Assembly (NCBI GenBank): GCA_963834685.1
Contig: CAWICW010000032.1
Span: 248,001 to 312,000, forward strand
Direction: 5' to 3'
Origin: Palsa-504 sp963834685
GTDB taxonomy: Bacteria; Actinomycetota; Actinomycetes; Streptosporangiales; Streptosporangiaceae
DNA: 64,000 bases
Shown here: piece by piece, positions 52,525-60,314 of the stretch
Numbering within the stretch: position 1 is the stretch's first letter
Layout of the letters: each line of letters starts with the position of its first letter
Translations under genes and position numbers: made by a program
Notes under the pieces: model-generated
The model's input: only the letters and a program-made list of their open reading frames with translations
What the model was told of the DNA's origin: nothing
Database searches by the model: none

Positions 52525-52923
52525 ATGCCTGCCGTGCAACGTCAGCGCGTCAGCGGGTACTCGCCCTACGAGCCGGTGTTCGGTTTCTCCCGCGCGGTCG
52601 TCGTGGGCGACCGGGTCCTGGTCGCCGGAACCGCGCCGGTCCCGCCCGGCGGCGGTCCGCCCCCGGATGAGGCCTACGCACAGGCCAAGCTGTGCCTGGA
52701 GCTCATCGGTGAGGCCCTGATCCGGGCCGGCACCAGTCTCGAGCACGTCGTCCGGACCCGCATGTTCATCACCGGCACCGCCCACTGGCCCGAGGTCGCC
52801 CGCGCGCACGGCGAGGTGTTCGCCGACATCCGTCCCGCCGCGACCGCCGTGATCGTGGCCGGCCTGCTCGACCCCGCCTGGCTCGTCGAGATCGAAGCCG
52901 AGGCCGTCCTGCCCGGTCTCTAA
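52525..52923 (+). CDS. RidA/YjgF-family protein
   Basis: 132 residues. RidA proteins hydrolyse reactive enamine/imine intermediates released by PLP enzymes. Family features: YSPYEPVFGFSRAVVVGDRV with LVAGTAPVPPGG, the Arg-containing strand VVRTRMFITGTAHWPEV, and the C-terminal LVEIEAEAVLP. The conserved Arg of the active site is present in RTRMFI. It is a single gene. Confidence 0.92.
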   Translation: MPAVQRQRVSGYSPYEPVFGFSRAVVVGDRVLVAGTAPVPPGGGPPPDEAYAQAKLCLELIGEALIRAGTSLEHVVRTRMFITGTAHWPEVARAHGEVFADIRPAATAVIVAGLLDPAWLVEIEAEAVLPGL

Positions 52924-52929
52924 ACCAGT

Positions 52930-53338
52930 GGGCGCCGAGAGAACCGCCATCGTGCCGTTGGCGCGACTTAGGTTGGCGGCTCGCTCGTTCAGGAACGCGC
53001 TCATCGAGGCTGCTGCCTCGGGTGCGGTGAGCATGGACCGCACGAGAGCCTTGGTCTCCGGGGGCAGGGCCCCGAGCCGGACATCCAGGACGTCGTGCAG
53101 ATGGGCCGTGATCTCATCCGGAGCGGCGTCCCCCAGCTGGATGGCGACGGCAAAGAGGGCGGCCTTCGATCCGTAGTGCTGCATGACCAGGGACGGGTCC
53201 ATGTTCGCGCGCTGGGCGATGCGGCGGATGGTGGTTGCCTCCAGACCGCGCTCCCCGAACTCCGCACGCGCCGCGTCAAGGGCTCCCGGTCCTTGACCAC
53301 GGCCGGCCAGGAGCGCCGGCCGCCGGCTGCGTAGTCAT
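52930..53338 (-). pseudogene. TetR-family regulator, frameshifted and 3'-truncated
   Basis: A start ATG at 53338 gives MTTQPAAGAPGRPWSRTG. One extra base near 53284 then shifts the frame, after which LDAARAEFGERGLEATTIRR ... DPSLVMQHYGSKAALFAVAI continues as a classic TetR HTH. The ligand domain runs to about MSAFLNERAANLSRAN and then ends abruptly against the ridA gene; the normal last helices are missing. Two lesions make it non-functional. Confidence 0.7.
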
Positions 53339-53383
53339 TCGCCCGGACCGCCGGTGACCCTTCCGTGAGCCGGCCGCCGCGAG

Positions 53384-54505
53384 CTACCGGCTGCCTGACG
53401 GCCCGGGCAGCGCGAAGGGCTCCAGGTCGATGGCGGGCGGCAGGCCCAGCGCCGCCTGCGCGGCCAGCGAGCCGGCCAGCGGGCCCATGGTCAGCCCCGA
53501 GGCGCCCAGGCCGGTGGCCACGATCAGCCCGTCTAGCCCGGGCACCGGTCCGAGCAGCGGCCGGATGTCCGGACCCATCGGGCGGAAGCCGATCCGGGTT
53601 TCCAGGTAGGTGCCGTCGGCCAGGCCGGGGGCGACGGCCAGGGCCTGCTCGAGGATCTCGGCCAGGCCGGACGGGGTGATCCGGTAGTCGAAGCCGGAGC
53701 CGGTCTCGCGGGTTGCCCCGGCCACGATCCGGCCGCCATCGAAGGCCAGCAGGTAGTGGCCGCTGGCGCCGGGCAGCACCACCGGCCACCGGCTGGTGTC
53801 GACCTCGCCGAGCGAGATGTGCATGATCTGGCCGCGCTGGGCCTCGACCGGGACTGCTAGGCCGGCCGCCTGCAGGAAGGACCTGGTCCACGCGCCGGTG
53901 GCGGCGACGACCGCATCGCCCTCGATGAGGTCGCCGCCGAGCCTCACCCCGGCGACCCGGCCGCCGTCGCGGGCCAGTTGCGCTTCGCCGTCCCTGACCA
54001 CGGCGCCCTGCCGGACCGCGGCCCTGGCCAGTGCGGCCACCAGCTTCCGGCCGTCGACCCGGGCCGCGCCGCCGACGTACACCGCGGCGGCGTCCGCCCG
54101 CAGCGGCGGGAACAGCCGCTGCGCGTCCGCGCCGGAAAGTCCAGCCACCTCGCCGATCTCCGGTGCCGCGGCCCGGCGCGCCAGCAGCGCTTGGCGGATC
54201 CGCTCCCGGTCTTCTTCGCGCTCGGCCAGGGCGAGCGCTCCGACCTGCCGGTAGCCCACGTCGGTTTCGCCGAGATCGGCCAGGCGGGCGGTCAGCGCCG
54301 GGTACTCCCGGGCGGCGGCGTAGGCCAGTGCGCACCACACCGGGTCCGCCACCTGCGCGGACCACGGGCAGATGATGCCCGCTCCGGCCGCGGTGGCCCG
54401 GCCCGGCTTCCCGGCCTCCACCAGCACCACCTCGGCGCCGAGCGAGCTGGCCGTATACGCACACGAAGCCCCGGCGATGCCCGAGCCAACCACGATCAGC
54501 CGCAA
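53384..54505 (-). CDS. FAD-dependent amino-acid oxidase/dehydrogenase (DAO family)
   Basis: 373 residues. The N-terminal FAD motif VVGSGIAGASCAYTASSLGA (GxGxxG at 7-12) and EAGKPGRATAAGAGIICPW identify the DAO/glycine-oxidase/DadA family. The C-terminal segment RIGFRPMGPDIRPLLGPVPG with GLGASGLTMGPLAG is the flavin-binding end. It oxidises an amino acid or amine; the substrate is not predictable. No partner subunit is adjacent. Confidence 0.87.
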   Translation of the reverse strand: MRLIVVGSGIAGASCAYTASSLGAEVVLVEAGKPGRATAAGAGIICPWSAQVADPVWCALAYAAAREYPALTARLADLGETDVGYRQVGALALAEREEDRERIRQALLARRAAAPEIGEVAGLSGADAQRLFPPLRADAAAVYVGGAARVDGRKLVAALARAAVRQGAVVRDGEAQLARDGGRVAGVRLGGDLIEGDAVVAATGAWTRSFLQAAGLAVPVEAQRGQIMHISLGEVDTSRWPVVLPGASGHYLLAFDGGRIVAGATRETGSGFDYRITPSGLAEILEQALAVAPGLADGTYLETRIGFRPMGPDIRPLLGPVPGLDGLIVATGLGASGLTMGPLAGSLAAQAALGLPPAIDLEPFALPGPSGSR

Positions 54506-54613
54506 CAGTCCTCACCCGTACCATGCCCGGCAGCAGCAGCGCCTCCGACAACACAGTAATGTCCTGCCGGTCCGGTCCGCCGGGTTGATCTTGTTGTGCC
54601 CGGCGTCGATGCA

Positions 54614-54934
54614 TCACCCCCCCGGGCTGTCCTCCAGGTACTCAAGGAACACTGCGGGGATGCCTAGGACGAAAGTATGCGCATCGTGAGTGAGGCGGAG
54701 ACCGCGTGGGTCCCAGCTGAATTTCCAGCCGTGGCAGTCAATCAGGTGCGTGACCGTCCTGATCAGCCCGTCTTCCCTGATGCGACGGGTGAAGTCCGGT
54801 GAGTCGCTGTCGAGCGCGACTTCATAGGCCAGCCCGTCTTTACCCAGCTGGCCGAGCTTCTCGATCCGTGCATCCACCGCCAGTACTACGGGCGCAAGGT
54901 ACAGATCAGTCACGTCATGAGGTCTGATGGCCAT
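54614..54934 (-). CDS. conserved small hypothetical protein
   Basis: 106 residues. The ATG at 54934 has GGAGGT 4 bp upstream; the longer upstream frame lacks homology. The sequence (MAIRPHDVTDLYLAPVVLAV ... HLIDCHGWKFSWDPRGLRLT ... FVLGIPAVFLEYLED) is compact and hydrophilic, without membrane segment. It resembles small actinobacterial orphan proteins, but no function is known. A 17-bp palindrome lies 30 bp upstream and the upstream region is AT-rich, suggesting its own regulated promoter. Confidence 0.7.
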   Translation of the reverse strand: MAIRPHDVTDLYLAPVVLAVDARIEKLGQLGKDGLAYEVALDSDSPDFTRRIREDGLIRTVTHLIDCHGWKFSWDPRGLRLTHDAHTFVLGIPAVFLEYLEDSPGG

Positions 54935-54963
54935 GGGCACCTCCATATGCAGAAGACAACAAG

Positions 54964-54980
54964 CCATCTTGCCAAGATGG
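54964..54980. promoter_or_regulatory. palindromic operator CCATCTTG-C-CAAGATGG
   Basis: A perfect 8-bp inverted repeat with a single central base lies 30 bp upstream of the 106-residue hypothetical gene. The size and symmetry are typical of a repressor dimer site. Confidence 0.65.
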
Positions 54981-55208
54981 GCTCTCCCGTCGTAGTGCCA
55001 AAGGTCCTGTGGTCGGTGCAGCAGGATACGCGACGGCCACCGCATGATGATGCTTGTGACGCGGAGGCATGTAGCAAATCGGGACTGTAGTACCGGGTGG
55101 CGCGACAGCGTGGACGGACGTACAACAGGAATGTACAGCAACCCCCCCGGACCACATCGACCGAATGTGACCGATATAAGCCTCTGACCTGCATTAATGA
55201 CCGTTATA
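54981..55208. other. AT-richer non-coding stretch
   Basis: No gene found. It has noticeably lower GC than neighbouring DNA (for example 55160-55210: CCGATATAAGCC, GCATTAATGACCG), fitting recent insertion or gene loss. No tRNA fold or insertion-sequence end was recognised. Confidence 0.4.
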
Positions 55209-55452
55209 GGCTCCGCAGTACCGGGCCGCAGTGCCGACTGCGATCGCGGCGGGCGGTGGCCGGTTTCTCGTCCTCGGCGGCGAACTCATCGTCCTTGAGG
55301 GCGACTGGCAGCCGGCCCGCCTGGTGGTGCTGGAGTTTGAAGACCTGGCGGCCGCGAAGCGCTGGTATGACTCGGAGGTCTACCAGGAGGCGAAAAAGCT
55401 CCGGGACGGCGCGGCGCACTTGCGTATGGTCGCCGTGCAGGGCGTCGACTAG
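55209..55452 (+). pseudogene. DUF1330 protein, 5'-truncated
   Basis: A GTG at 55231 could start a 73-residue product, but the homology (APQYRAAVPTAIAAGGGRF, LVLGGELIVLEGDW, LVVLEFEDLAAAKRWYDSEV) extends upstream of it to a stop near 55207. The usual first 20 residues of this approximately 95-residue family are missing. The core and C-terminus are intact. It is probably a remnant created by the same event that left the AT-rich DNA upstream. Confidence 0.6.
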
Positions 55453-55647
55453 GTAACGGGACCCACGGCGATAGCACCCGATCGCCGCCTCGCGGTTCCC
55501 CGGCGTGCCGGGCCTGACTCATCCGGGACATGACGAGCCCTCATGCCAACCACGCTGAACTCGTGGTGCATGGGGTCACCAGGGTTCGATGGTCAGGCCA
55601 GTCCCGGTCAGGCAGCCGTCGATCAGGCCGTGTTCTTGCCGCGGCGG

Positions 55648-56328
55648 TCACGCATCGAATGAGAGCAAGCTGGCCTGGCCGGCGCGCAGGTTCATGACGT
55701 GCTCGTCGAAGTTGAGCTTGTCGAACAGGGAGACGCCTTCGGCTATTGACGAGCATAGTGCGTCCTCGGTGACCTGAATGGCCTCGGCCTTATCGATGGC
55801 GGCCGCCATTTCCGCTTCGGTGCCGACGACGATTCCGTCGTCGTCACCCAGCAGGATGTCACCGGGGCTGACCGTGACGTTGCCGAGCAGCACGGGGACG
55901 TTGACCTCGGGCATGACCATGGCCCTGGCCGCGCGCGGCGTCGCTCCGCGCGCGTATACCGGCATGGTCATGCGTTTCAACGTCGCCGTGTCGCGGCACA
56001 AGCCGTCGATGACGATGCCCGCCATGCCCCGGCGCGCTGCCTCGCTGGCAAACAGTTCTCCCGCGACGGCGTGCTGCGATCCCCCTGCGGCCACGACCAG
56101 CACGTCACCCGGACCGCTATGCTGCAGCGCGCCCAGGACCGACAGCAGATCGTCGCGTGCGTTCGCCGTGACCGCGCGGCCGAGCAGCCGGCTGCGGGCC
56201 GAGACCAGCCTGATCGCCGCGGGCAGCACGCGCAGCGACTTGTCCGCATCGGACACGGTCGATGCGTCCAGCCGTTCCAGCCGGGACAGCAGGCTCAGAT
56301 CATCACGCGGCGAACTCGATGCAGACAT
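55648..56328 (-). CDS. RraA-like / HMG-aldolase-family protein
   Basis: 226 residues. The ATG at 56328 (MSASSSPRDDLSLLSRLERL) was chosen; a longer upstream frame is unsupported. RraA/4-hydroxy-4-methyl-2-oxoglutarate aldolase features: LERLDASTVSDADKS, then the metal/substrate segment GDVLVVAAGGSQHAVAGEL, GMAGIVIDGLCRDTATL (D/R pair) and VSPGDILLGDDDGIVV. These proteins are either regulators of RNase E or aldolases; in actinobacteria a catabolic aldolase is more likely. Confidence 0.87.
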   Translation of the reverse strand: MSASSSPRDDLSLLSRLERLDASTVSDADKSLRVLPAAIRLVSARSRLLGRAVTANARDDLLSVLGALQHSGPGDVLVVAAGGSQHAVAGELFASEAARRGMAGIVIDGLCRDTATLKRMTMPVYARGATPRAARAMVMPEVNVPVLLGNVTVSPGDILLGDDDGIVVGTEAEMAAAIDKAEAIQVTEDALCSSIAEGVSLFDKLNFDEHVMNLRAGQASLLSFDA

Positions 56329-56349
56329 CGGACGGTCCTTACCAACACA

Positions 56350-56600
56350 CGATCGGCACCATGGCGCGAGTCGCCCGGTTCGAGGGCACCGGCCAGCACA
56401 GCGAACAGGCCATCCAGCGCTCTGGCCAGCGCCCACAGCGTATCCGGGCTCGGACCGGCACGGCCACTTCCGGCCTGGGCAATCGCCGGTCCTTGGTGCG
56501 ACCGGGCCGACAGCCCCACCAGACGCTGGCGGCGGTTCCCTGCCGAATCGGCACGGCCCGGAGTGGCTCGGCCCTCACGGCTGGCCTGACGCGGATTCAC
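56350..56600 (-). pseudogene. XRE-type HTH regulator remnant
   Basis: A minus-strand frame encodes a fragment reading GRAGPSPDTLWALARALDG with a degraded HTH core before it (GLSARSHQGPAIAQAGS). The second recognition part is well conserved but the first helices are poor and no full gene exists. It is probably the tail of a decayed regulator lying before the RraA-like gene. Confidence 0.35.
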
Positions 56601-56650
56601 CGGCTCTGAGAGTGCGAGCCGATGGAGACACGTCCCCCCCGGCGGGAAGA

Positions 56651-57055
56651 GTGGAGCCAGGCGATGCTCGGCGAACCGGACCACATCGACGGCCGGGCCG
56701 GCGGTGGCGCTTCGCGGCCAGCTGCGCGGGCGCCGCGCTGCTGCTGCCGCCCTCGGGGCGGGCCGCCGCGGCGGTGTGGGCGATGACCGTGGCCGCGGCC
56801 GGTGCCGTCGGCGTGTACGCCGCCGTGGCCGTCCGGTACCGGCTGGGCGCCGGTGACTGGGTGTCCGCGGCGATCACGCTGGTGTTCCTGGCCAGCTTCA
56901 CCCTCGCCACGGCTACCCTGCTGCGCCGCCCCAGGGTCGCCCTTCCCGGGCTGCCGGGCGGCCTGTTCGTCACTAGTAGTGGAAGGCCGGCTCTGGCGTT
57001 TGTGCAGGTGCCGGTCACTTTCGCTATTCGGCGGAGATCCCGATCGGAGCACTAG
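56651..57055 (+). CDS. small membrane protein, possibly truncated
   Basis: 134 residues from GTG 56651 (GGGAAGA upstream). A basic start (RRTGPHRRPGRRWRF) is followed by three hydrophobic segments (ASCAGAALLLPP; AVWAMTVAAAGAVGVYAAVAV; AAITLVFLASFTLATATLL). The last 30 residues run into what looks like unrelated sequence (RRRSRSEH) and overlap the end of the Rieske gene on the other strand. The family is not recognised. Confidence 0.4.
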   Translation: MEPGDARRTGPHRRPGRRWRFAASCAGAALLLPPSGRAAAAVWAMTVAAAGAVGVYAAVAVRYRLGAGDWVSAAITLVFLASFTLATATLLRRPRVALPGLPGGLFVTSSGRPALAFVQVPVTFAIRRRSRSEH

Positions 57056-58055
57056 CTGCCAGACCGAGGTCACGCATGGCCTTGCGGTAGGCGACGGCGA
57101 CTGCGTCGAAGCGCAGGTGAAGCTCGGCGGCCAGGTCGAACGGCACGCGCTCGGGTCGTTGTGATTCGACGACGACCTGGTCCTGACCGAAGATTGTGTC
57201 TTCGAATTCGCGGATCACCCGGTCCGGCTGGTCAGTGTTGTAGTTGCGGCCGATGACCACATAGCCCGCGCAGCGGTCAGCGGCAACCGGCTGAGAGGCG
57301 AAGAAATAGACCATGCCGCGTTGTCCGCCCCAGCCGAGCCGGAGCACGATCGTGTAGGGCATGTGCAGTTCGTAGCGGCTGCGCCGTTCCGGCTGGCCGG
57401 CCTGCTCGTTGCCGAACACCGGGAAGTCCTCGGTGTTGGGTGCCTCAGGGCGGACGATCTCATACCGCAGCACGTGGCCGTCGGTGTGCACCTGATGGCG
57501 GGGAACCACCGGCCGCTGCGGGTCGCCGAGCAGCCCGGGATGGACCCAGGGGAAATGCCCGAAGTCGGTAAAGTTCTCCACCTGGCGGCCCGCATCGCAG
57601 CGCCACCGGTACGGCCCGGCCGCAACTATCGCCCACTCGCCGGCTTCCAGTTCCGGGACCTCTGGCAGCCGCCACCGCGGTTCCTCGAGCGCGGCCCAGA
57701 TCAGCCCGTACCGTTCCTGCGCGTGGAATGTCCGGACCCGGGCCTTGGCCGGGACCACGGCCGGATCCTCCTTCTGCGGGATCGCCACGCACCGGCCATC
57801 AGCGCCGTACCGCCAGCCGTGGTAGGCACACACCAGCTCGTCGCCCTGAACCCAGCCCAGCGACAGCGCGGTACCGCGGTGCACGCACAGATCCGACATC
57901 ACCCGGGGCGCTCCGCCGGCCCCGCGCCAGACCACCAGCGGCTCACCGAGCAGGTCGGCGTGCACCGGCCGGTCACCGACGTCGCCGGCGAACGCGACCG
58001 GATGCCAGCACGCACGCTGGGCGGCCAGGTCCGCGAACACTCCCGGTGAATTCAT
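57024..58055 (-). CDS. Rieske-type aromatic ring-hydroxylating oxygenase
   Basis: 343 residues. The ATG at 58055 (MNSPGVFADL) was chosen over an upstream in-frame start. The Rieske 2Fe-2S site is CVHRGTALSL ... CAYHGW (Cys57, His59, Cys76, His79). The mononuclear iron triad region is VENFTDFGHFPWVHPG. The single-component look resembles vanillate O-demethylase or carnitine/choline oxygenase subunits. The substrate is unknown and no reductase gene is adjacent. Confidence 0.9.
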   Translation of the reverse strand: MNSPGVFADLAAQRACWHPVAFAGDVGDRPVHADLLGEPLVVWRGAGGAPRVMSDLCVHRGTALSLGWVQGDELVCAYHGWRYGADGRCVAIPQKEDPAVVPAKARVRTFHAQERYGLIWAALEEPRWRLPEVPELEAGEWAIVAAGPYRWRCDAGRQVENFTDFGHFPWVHPGLLGDPQRPVVPRHQVHTDGHVLRYEIVRPEAPNTEDFPVFGNEQAGQPERRSRYELHMPYTIVLRLGWGGQRGMVYFFASQPVAADRCAGYVVIGRNYNTDQPDRVIREFEDTIFGQDQVVVESQRPERVPFDLAAELHLRFDAVAVAYRKAMRDLGLAASAPIGISAE

Positions 58056-58160
58056 CGCCACCCCAGACAGATGACGCCCATGGCCGACCCAGGGCCCTGG
58101 CAGCATTCTGGGCCGGCGGGCCAGTGCCGGTCTAGCCGGCGGCCTGAGCTCGTCCGCTCA

Positions 58161-59138
58161 CTATGCGTCCCTCGTGCGGACAATGGCGAATGTGACCGCG
58201 ATCAGCGCCGCCGCCAGCAGGACGTAGATCCCCGTCTCGATGCCCTGGAACGGCCAGTAGCGGCTGGCGGGCTGATAGGTGACGAACCCGCGCCAGCCGT
58301 GAGCTTGCATGCAGGAAAACACGGCGTTCATCGAGCCAGACTTGGTTGGCGGGCCCGCGGAAAGCAGCTTCTGGCAGGAGGCCGGAAGCGCGGGATACAG
58401 CGAGCCCCATCCCGTAGGCACCACCTGCCCGGTCCTGCTGACGGCGCCCTGGGCGAGTACCCAGGCCTGCCCCGGCGGCGTGAACGAACTCGTCACGTTG
58501 TAGTAGGTCGTGACCGCCGCCATGTAGTGCTGCCGGACGAAATCGGAGATGACCAGCCGCAGCGCGATGAACCCGCCGAGCACGACGGCTATCGCGGGGA
58601 GGGTCCGGCGCGCCACGGTGCCCGCGGCGATGCCGAGCGCCATGGCAAACACCGCGTAGCCGATCGGGACAATGCCCTGAGTGTCGAACTGGCCGGGCGT
58701 GAACGCGCTGGCAGACTGCGCGTTGATCGGCCCGGACCACCAAGTGGTCAGGACGGCGATCGCGCCGCCGCAGGCGGCGGCGGCGAGCAGCAGCCAGCCT
58801 GCCTTGACGGTCAGCCAGCGCATCCGGGTGACGCTCTGCGTCCACGCGAAATCGATGGTGCGGCTCTCCAGCTCGTGCGCCACGAGCGGGGCGCCCCACA
58901 GCATGCCGAGCACGGCCGGCACTATCAGGCTGAGGTAGGGCAAATCACTCACCACGCCGTTGACCAGCGAGGCCTGCTGTTGCAGGCACGCGCTGTTCCC
59001 CGCGCATGTGATGAGAATGAAGTGCCAGTGCGACGCGATCTGGAGGCCGTCCGCAACTATCACGGCGGCGGCTGCGGCGAGCAGCACCGATGCGATCGCG
59101 CCCTGGGCGCGGTACTGGCGCCAGACAAGCCAGGTCAT
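58161..59138 (-). CDS. ABC-2 type transporter permease
   Basis: 325 residues with six predicted membrane helices: an N-terminal WLVWRQYRAQGAIASVLLAA helix, a long extracytoplasmic Cys-containing loop (HWHFILITCAGNSACLQQQ), then helices at about 65-90, 110-130, 155-210 and 300-320. It is coupled to the ATPase gene by ATGA. With no accessory binding protein it is probably an exporter, perhaps of a peptide or drug. Confidence 0.85.
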   Translation of the reverse strand: MTWLVWRQYRAQGAIASVLLAAAAAVIVADGLQIASHWHFILITCAGNSACLQQQASLVNGVVSDLPYLSLIVPAVLGMLWGAPLVAHELESRTIDFAWTQSVTRMRWLTVKAGWLLLAAAACGGAIAVLTTWWSGPINAQSASAFTPGQFDTQGIVPIGYAVFAMALGIAAGTVARRTLPAIAVVLGGFIALRLVISDFVRQHYMAAVTTYYNVTSSFTPPGQAWVLAQGAVSRTGQVVPTGWGSLYPALPASCQKLLSAGPPTKSGSMNAVFSCMQAHGWRGFVTYQPASRYWPFQGIETGIYVLLAAALIAVTFAIVRTRDA

Positions 59139-60037
59139 GAGTGTTCTCCAACCTTCGTGAGATGCTTGTCCGCAGGCGCCTGATCGGCGCCCATGTAGGC
59201 CAGCACCAGCTCTTCGAGGGTTACGTTTCCGGCCTGGTGGGCAGGGTCGATGACCGGGCCGTTGAGGCGGACCAGCAGGGTGGACTGACCGGCCGTCGTC
59301 ACCGTCTGCACGACCTTGTGCGTCCCCTCGATCGGCGCGATGTCATTGTGCGGCCCGACCAGGACCTTGTGCTCCGCCAGCAGCGTGTCGATGTCACCGC
59401 AGAGCTGGACCCGGGACCCGGCCAGCAGGATGATGTGGTCGCACACCCGCTCCAGGTCGGTGACCAGGTGCGAGGACAGCACGACGGTGAGGCCGCCGCC
59501 GGCGTTCGCCACGGCCGAGGTCAGCGTGGCGAGGAAGTTCCGCCGCGCCAGCGGGTCCAGCGCCGCGACCGGCTCGTCGAGCAGCAGCAGCCGCGGTCGC
59601 TTGGCCAGCGTCAGCGCCAGCGCTACCTGGGCCCGCTGGCCGCCAGACAGCGTGCCCACCCGCTGGTCAAGCGGAATGCGCAACTCCGCCAGCCGGGTGC
59701 GCACCAGCGAGGCGTCCCAGCGCGGATCCATGTGCGCCCCGATCCGGATGTGATCCTCGGCGGTGAACCGCCGGTACAGCGGGATCTCCTGGGCGAGGAA
59801 CCCGATCTCGGCCAGGAACGCCGGGTCCTGCCGCGGCGGGCCGTCCAGAACCGAAGCCGTGCCGCTGGTCGGGCTGGCCAGCCCGGCGAGGATCCGCAGC
59901 AGCGTGGTCTTGCCCGCGCCGTTCGGCCCGACCAGCGCGGAAACCCGGCCCTCGGGCACGGTGAACGTGCACTCGGTCAGCGCGCTGACCCGCCGGTAGC
60001 GCTTGGACAGTCCATGTGTCTCGATCGCCGTGCTCAT
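59135..60037 (-). CDS. ABC transporter ATP-binding protein
   Basis: 300 residues. Walker A is LVGPNGAGKTTLL, the signature is LSGGQRAQVALAL, Walker B is LLLLDEPVAALDP, and H-loop is LSSHLVTDLE. A C-terminal extension (about 225-300) follows the standard domain. It drives the permease 59 kb-side neighbour with which it overlaps. The divergent two-component system upstream suggests regulated expression. Confidence 0.94.
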   Translation of the reverse strand: MSTAIETHGLSKRYRRVSALTECTFTVPEGRVSALVGPNGAGKTTLLRILAGLASPTSGTASVLDGPPRQDPAFLAEIGFLAQEIPLYRRFTAEDHIRIGAHMDPRWDASLVRTRLAELRIPLDQRVGTLSGGQRAQVALALTLAKRPRLLLLDEPVAALDPLARRNFLATLTSAVANAGGGLTVVLSSHLVTDLERVCDHIILLAGSRVQLCGDIDTLLAEHKVLVGPHNDIAPIEGTHKVVQTVTTAGQSTLLVRLNGPVIDPAHQAGNVTLEELVLAYMGADQAPADKHLTKVGEHS

Positions 60038-60314
60038 GCGATCTCCTCCGATTCAGAAAGCTGCAGGTAGGCCGCATCCAGCCGGAACTCGAACGGTGTC
60101 GTCCTGATAGCGGGCCGAAGTCAGGGCTGCCCGCGGCCGCGTACGCGCCGGGGCAGTTGTGATCTCGTGCCTCCTCGCGGCCAGGCAGGGCGATTGCGGG
60201 TTCACTGCAGTCAGCGTCCCGGTCGGCGGGGGCGGGCGCATCACGCGCCGGAGGTAGCGCGGGTCCCTCCTTGGAGGGATACGCCGGAGGGTTGCGCGGA
60301 GGTAGCGTGCAGGT
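60038..60314. promoter_or_regulatory. divergent promoter region ABC exporter / histidine kinase
   Basis: 277 bp between divergent genes. Near the kinase start there are three related direct repeats of the type CGCCGGAGGTAGCGCG (60246-60261, 60282-60298, 60296-60310) and a 7-bp inverted repeat TCCCTCC-TT-GGAGGGA (60264-60279). These are likely sites for the adjacent response regulator. Divergent layout suggests the system controls the ABC exporter. Confidence 0.5.

Noticed and set aside
54935..55230. AT-rich stretch checked for a tRNA or insertion-sequence end
   Set aside because: No cloverleaf, no terminal inverted repeats and no transposase remnant could be seen.
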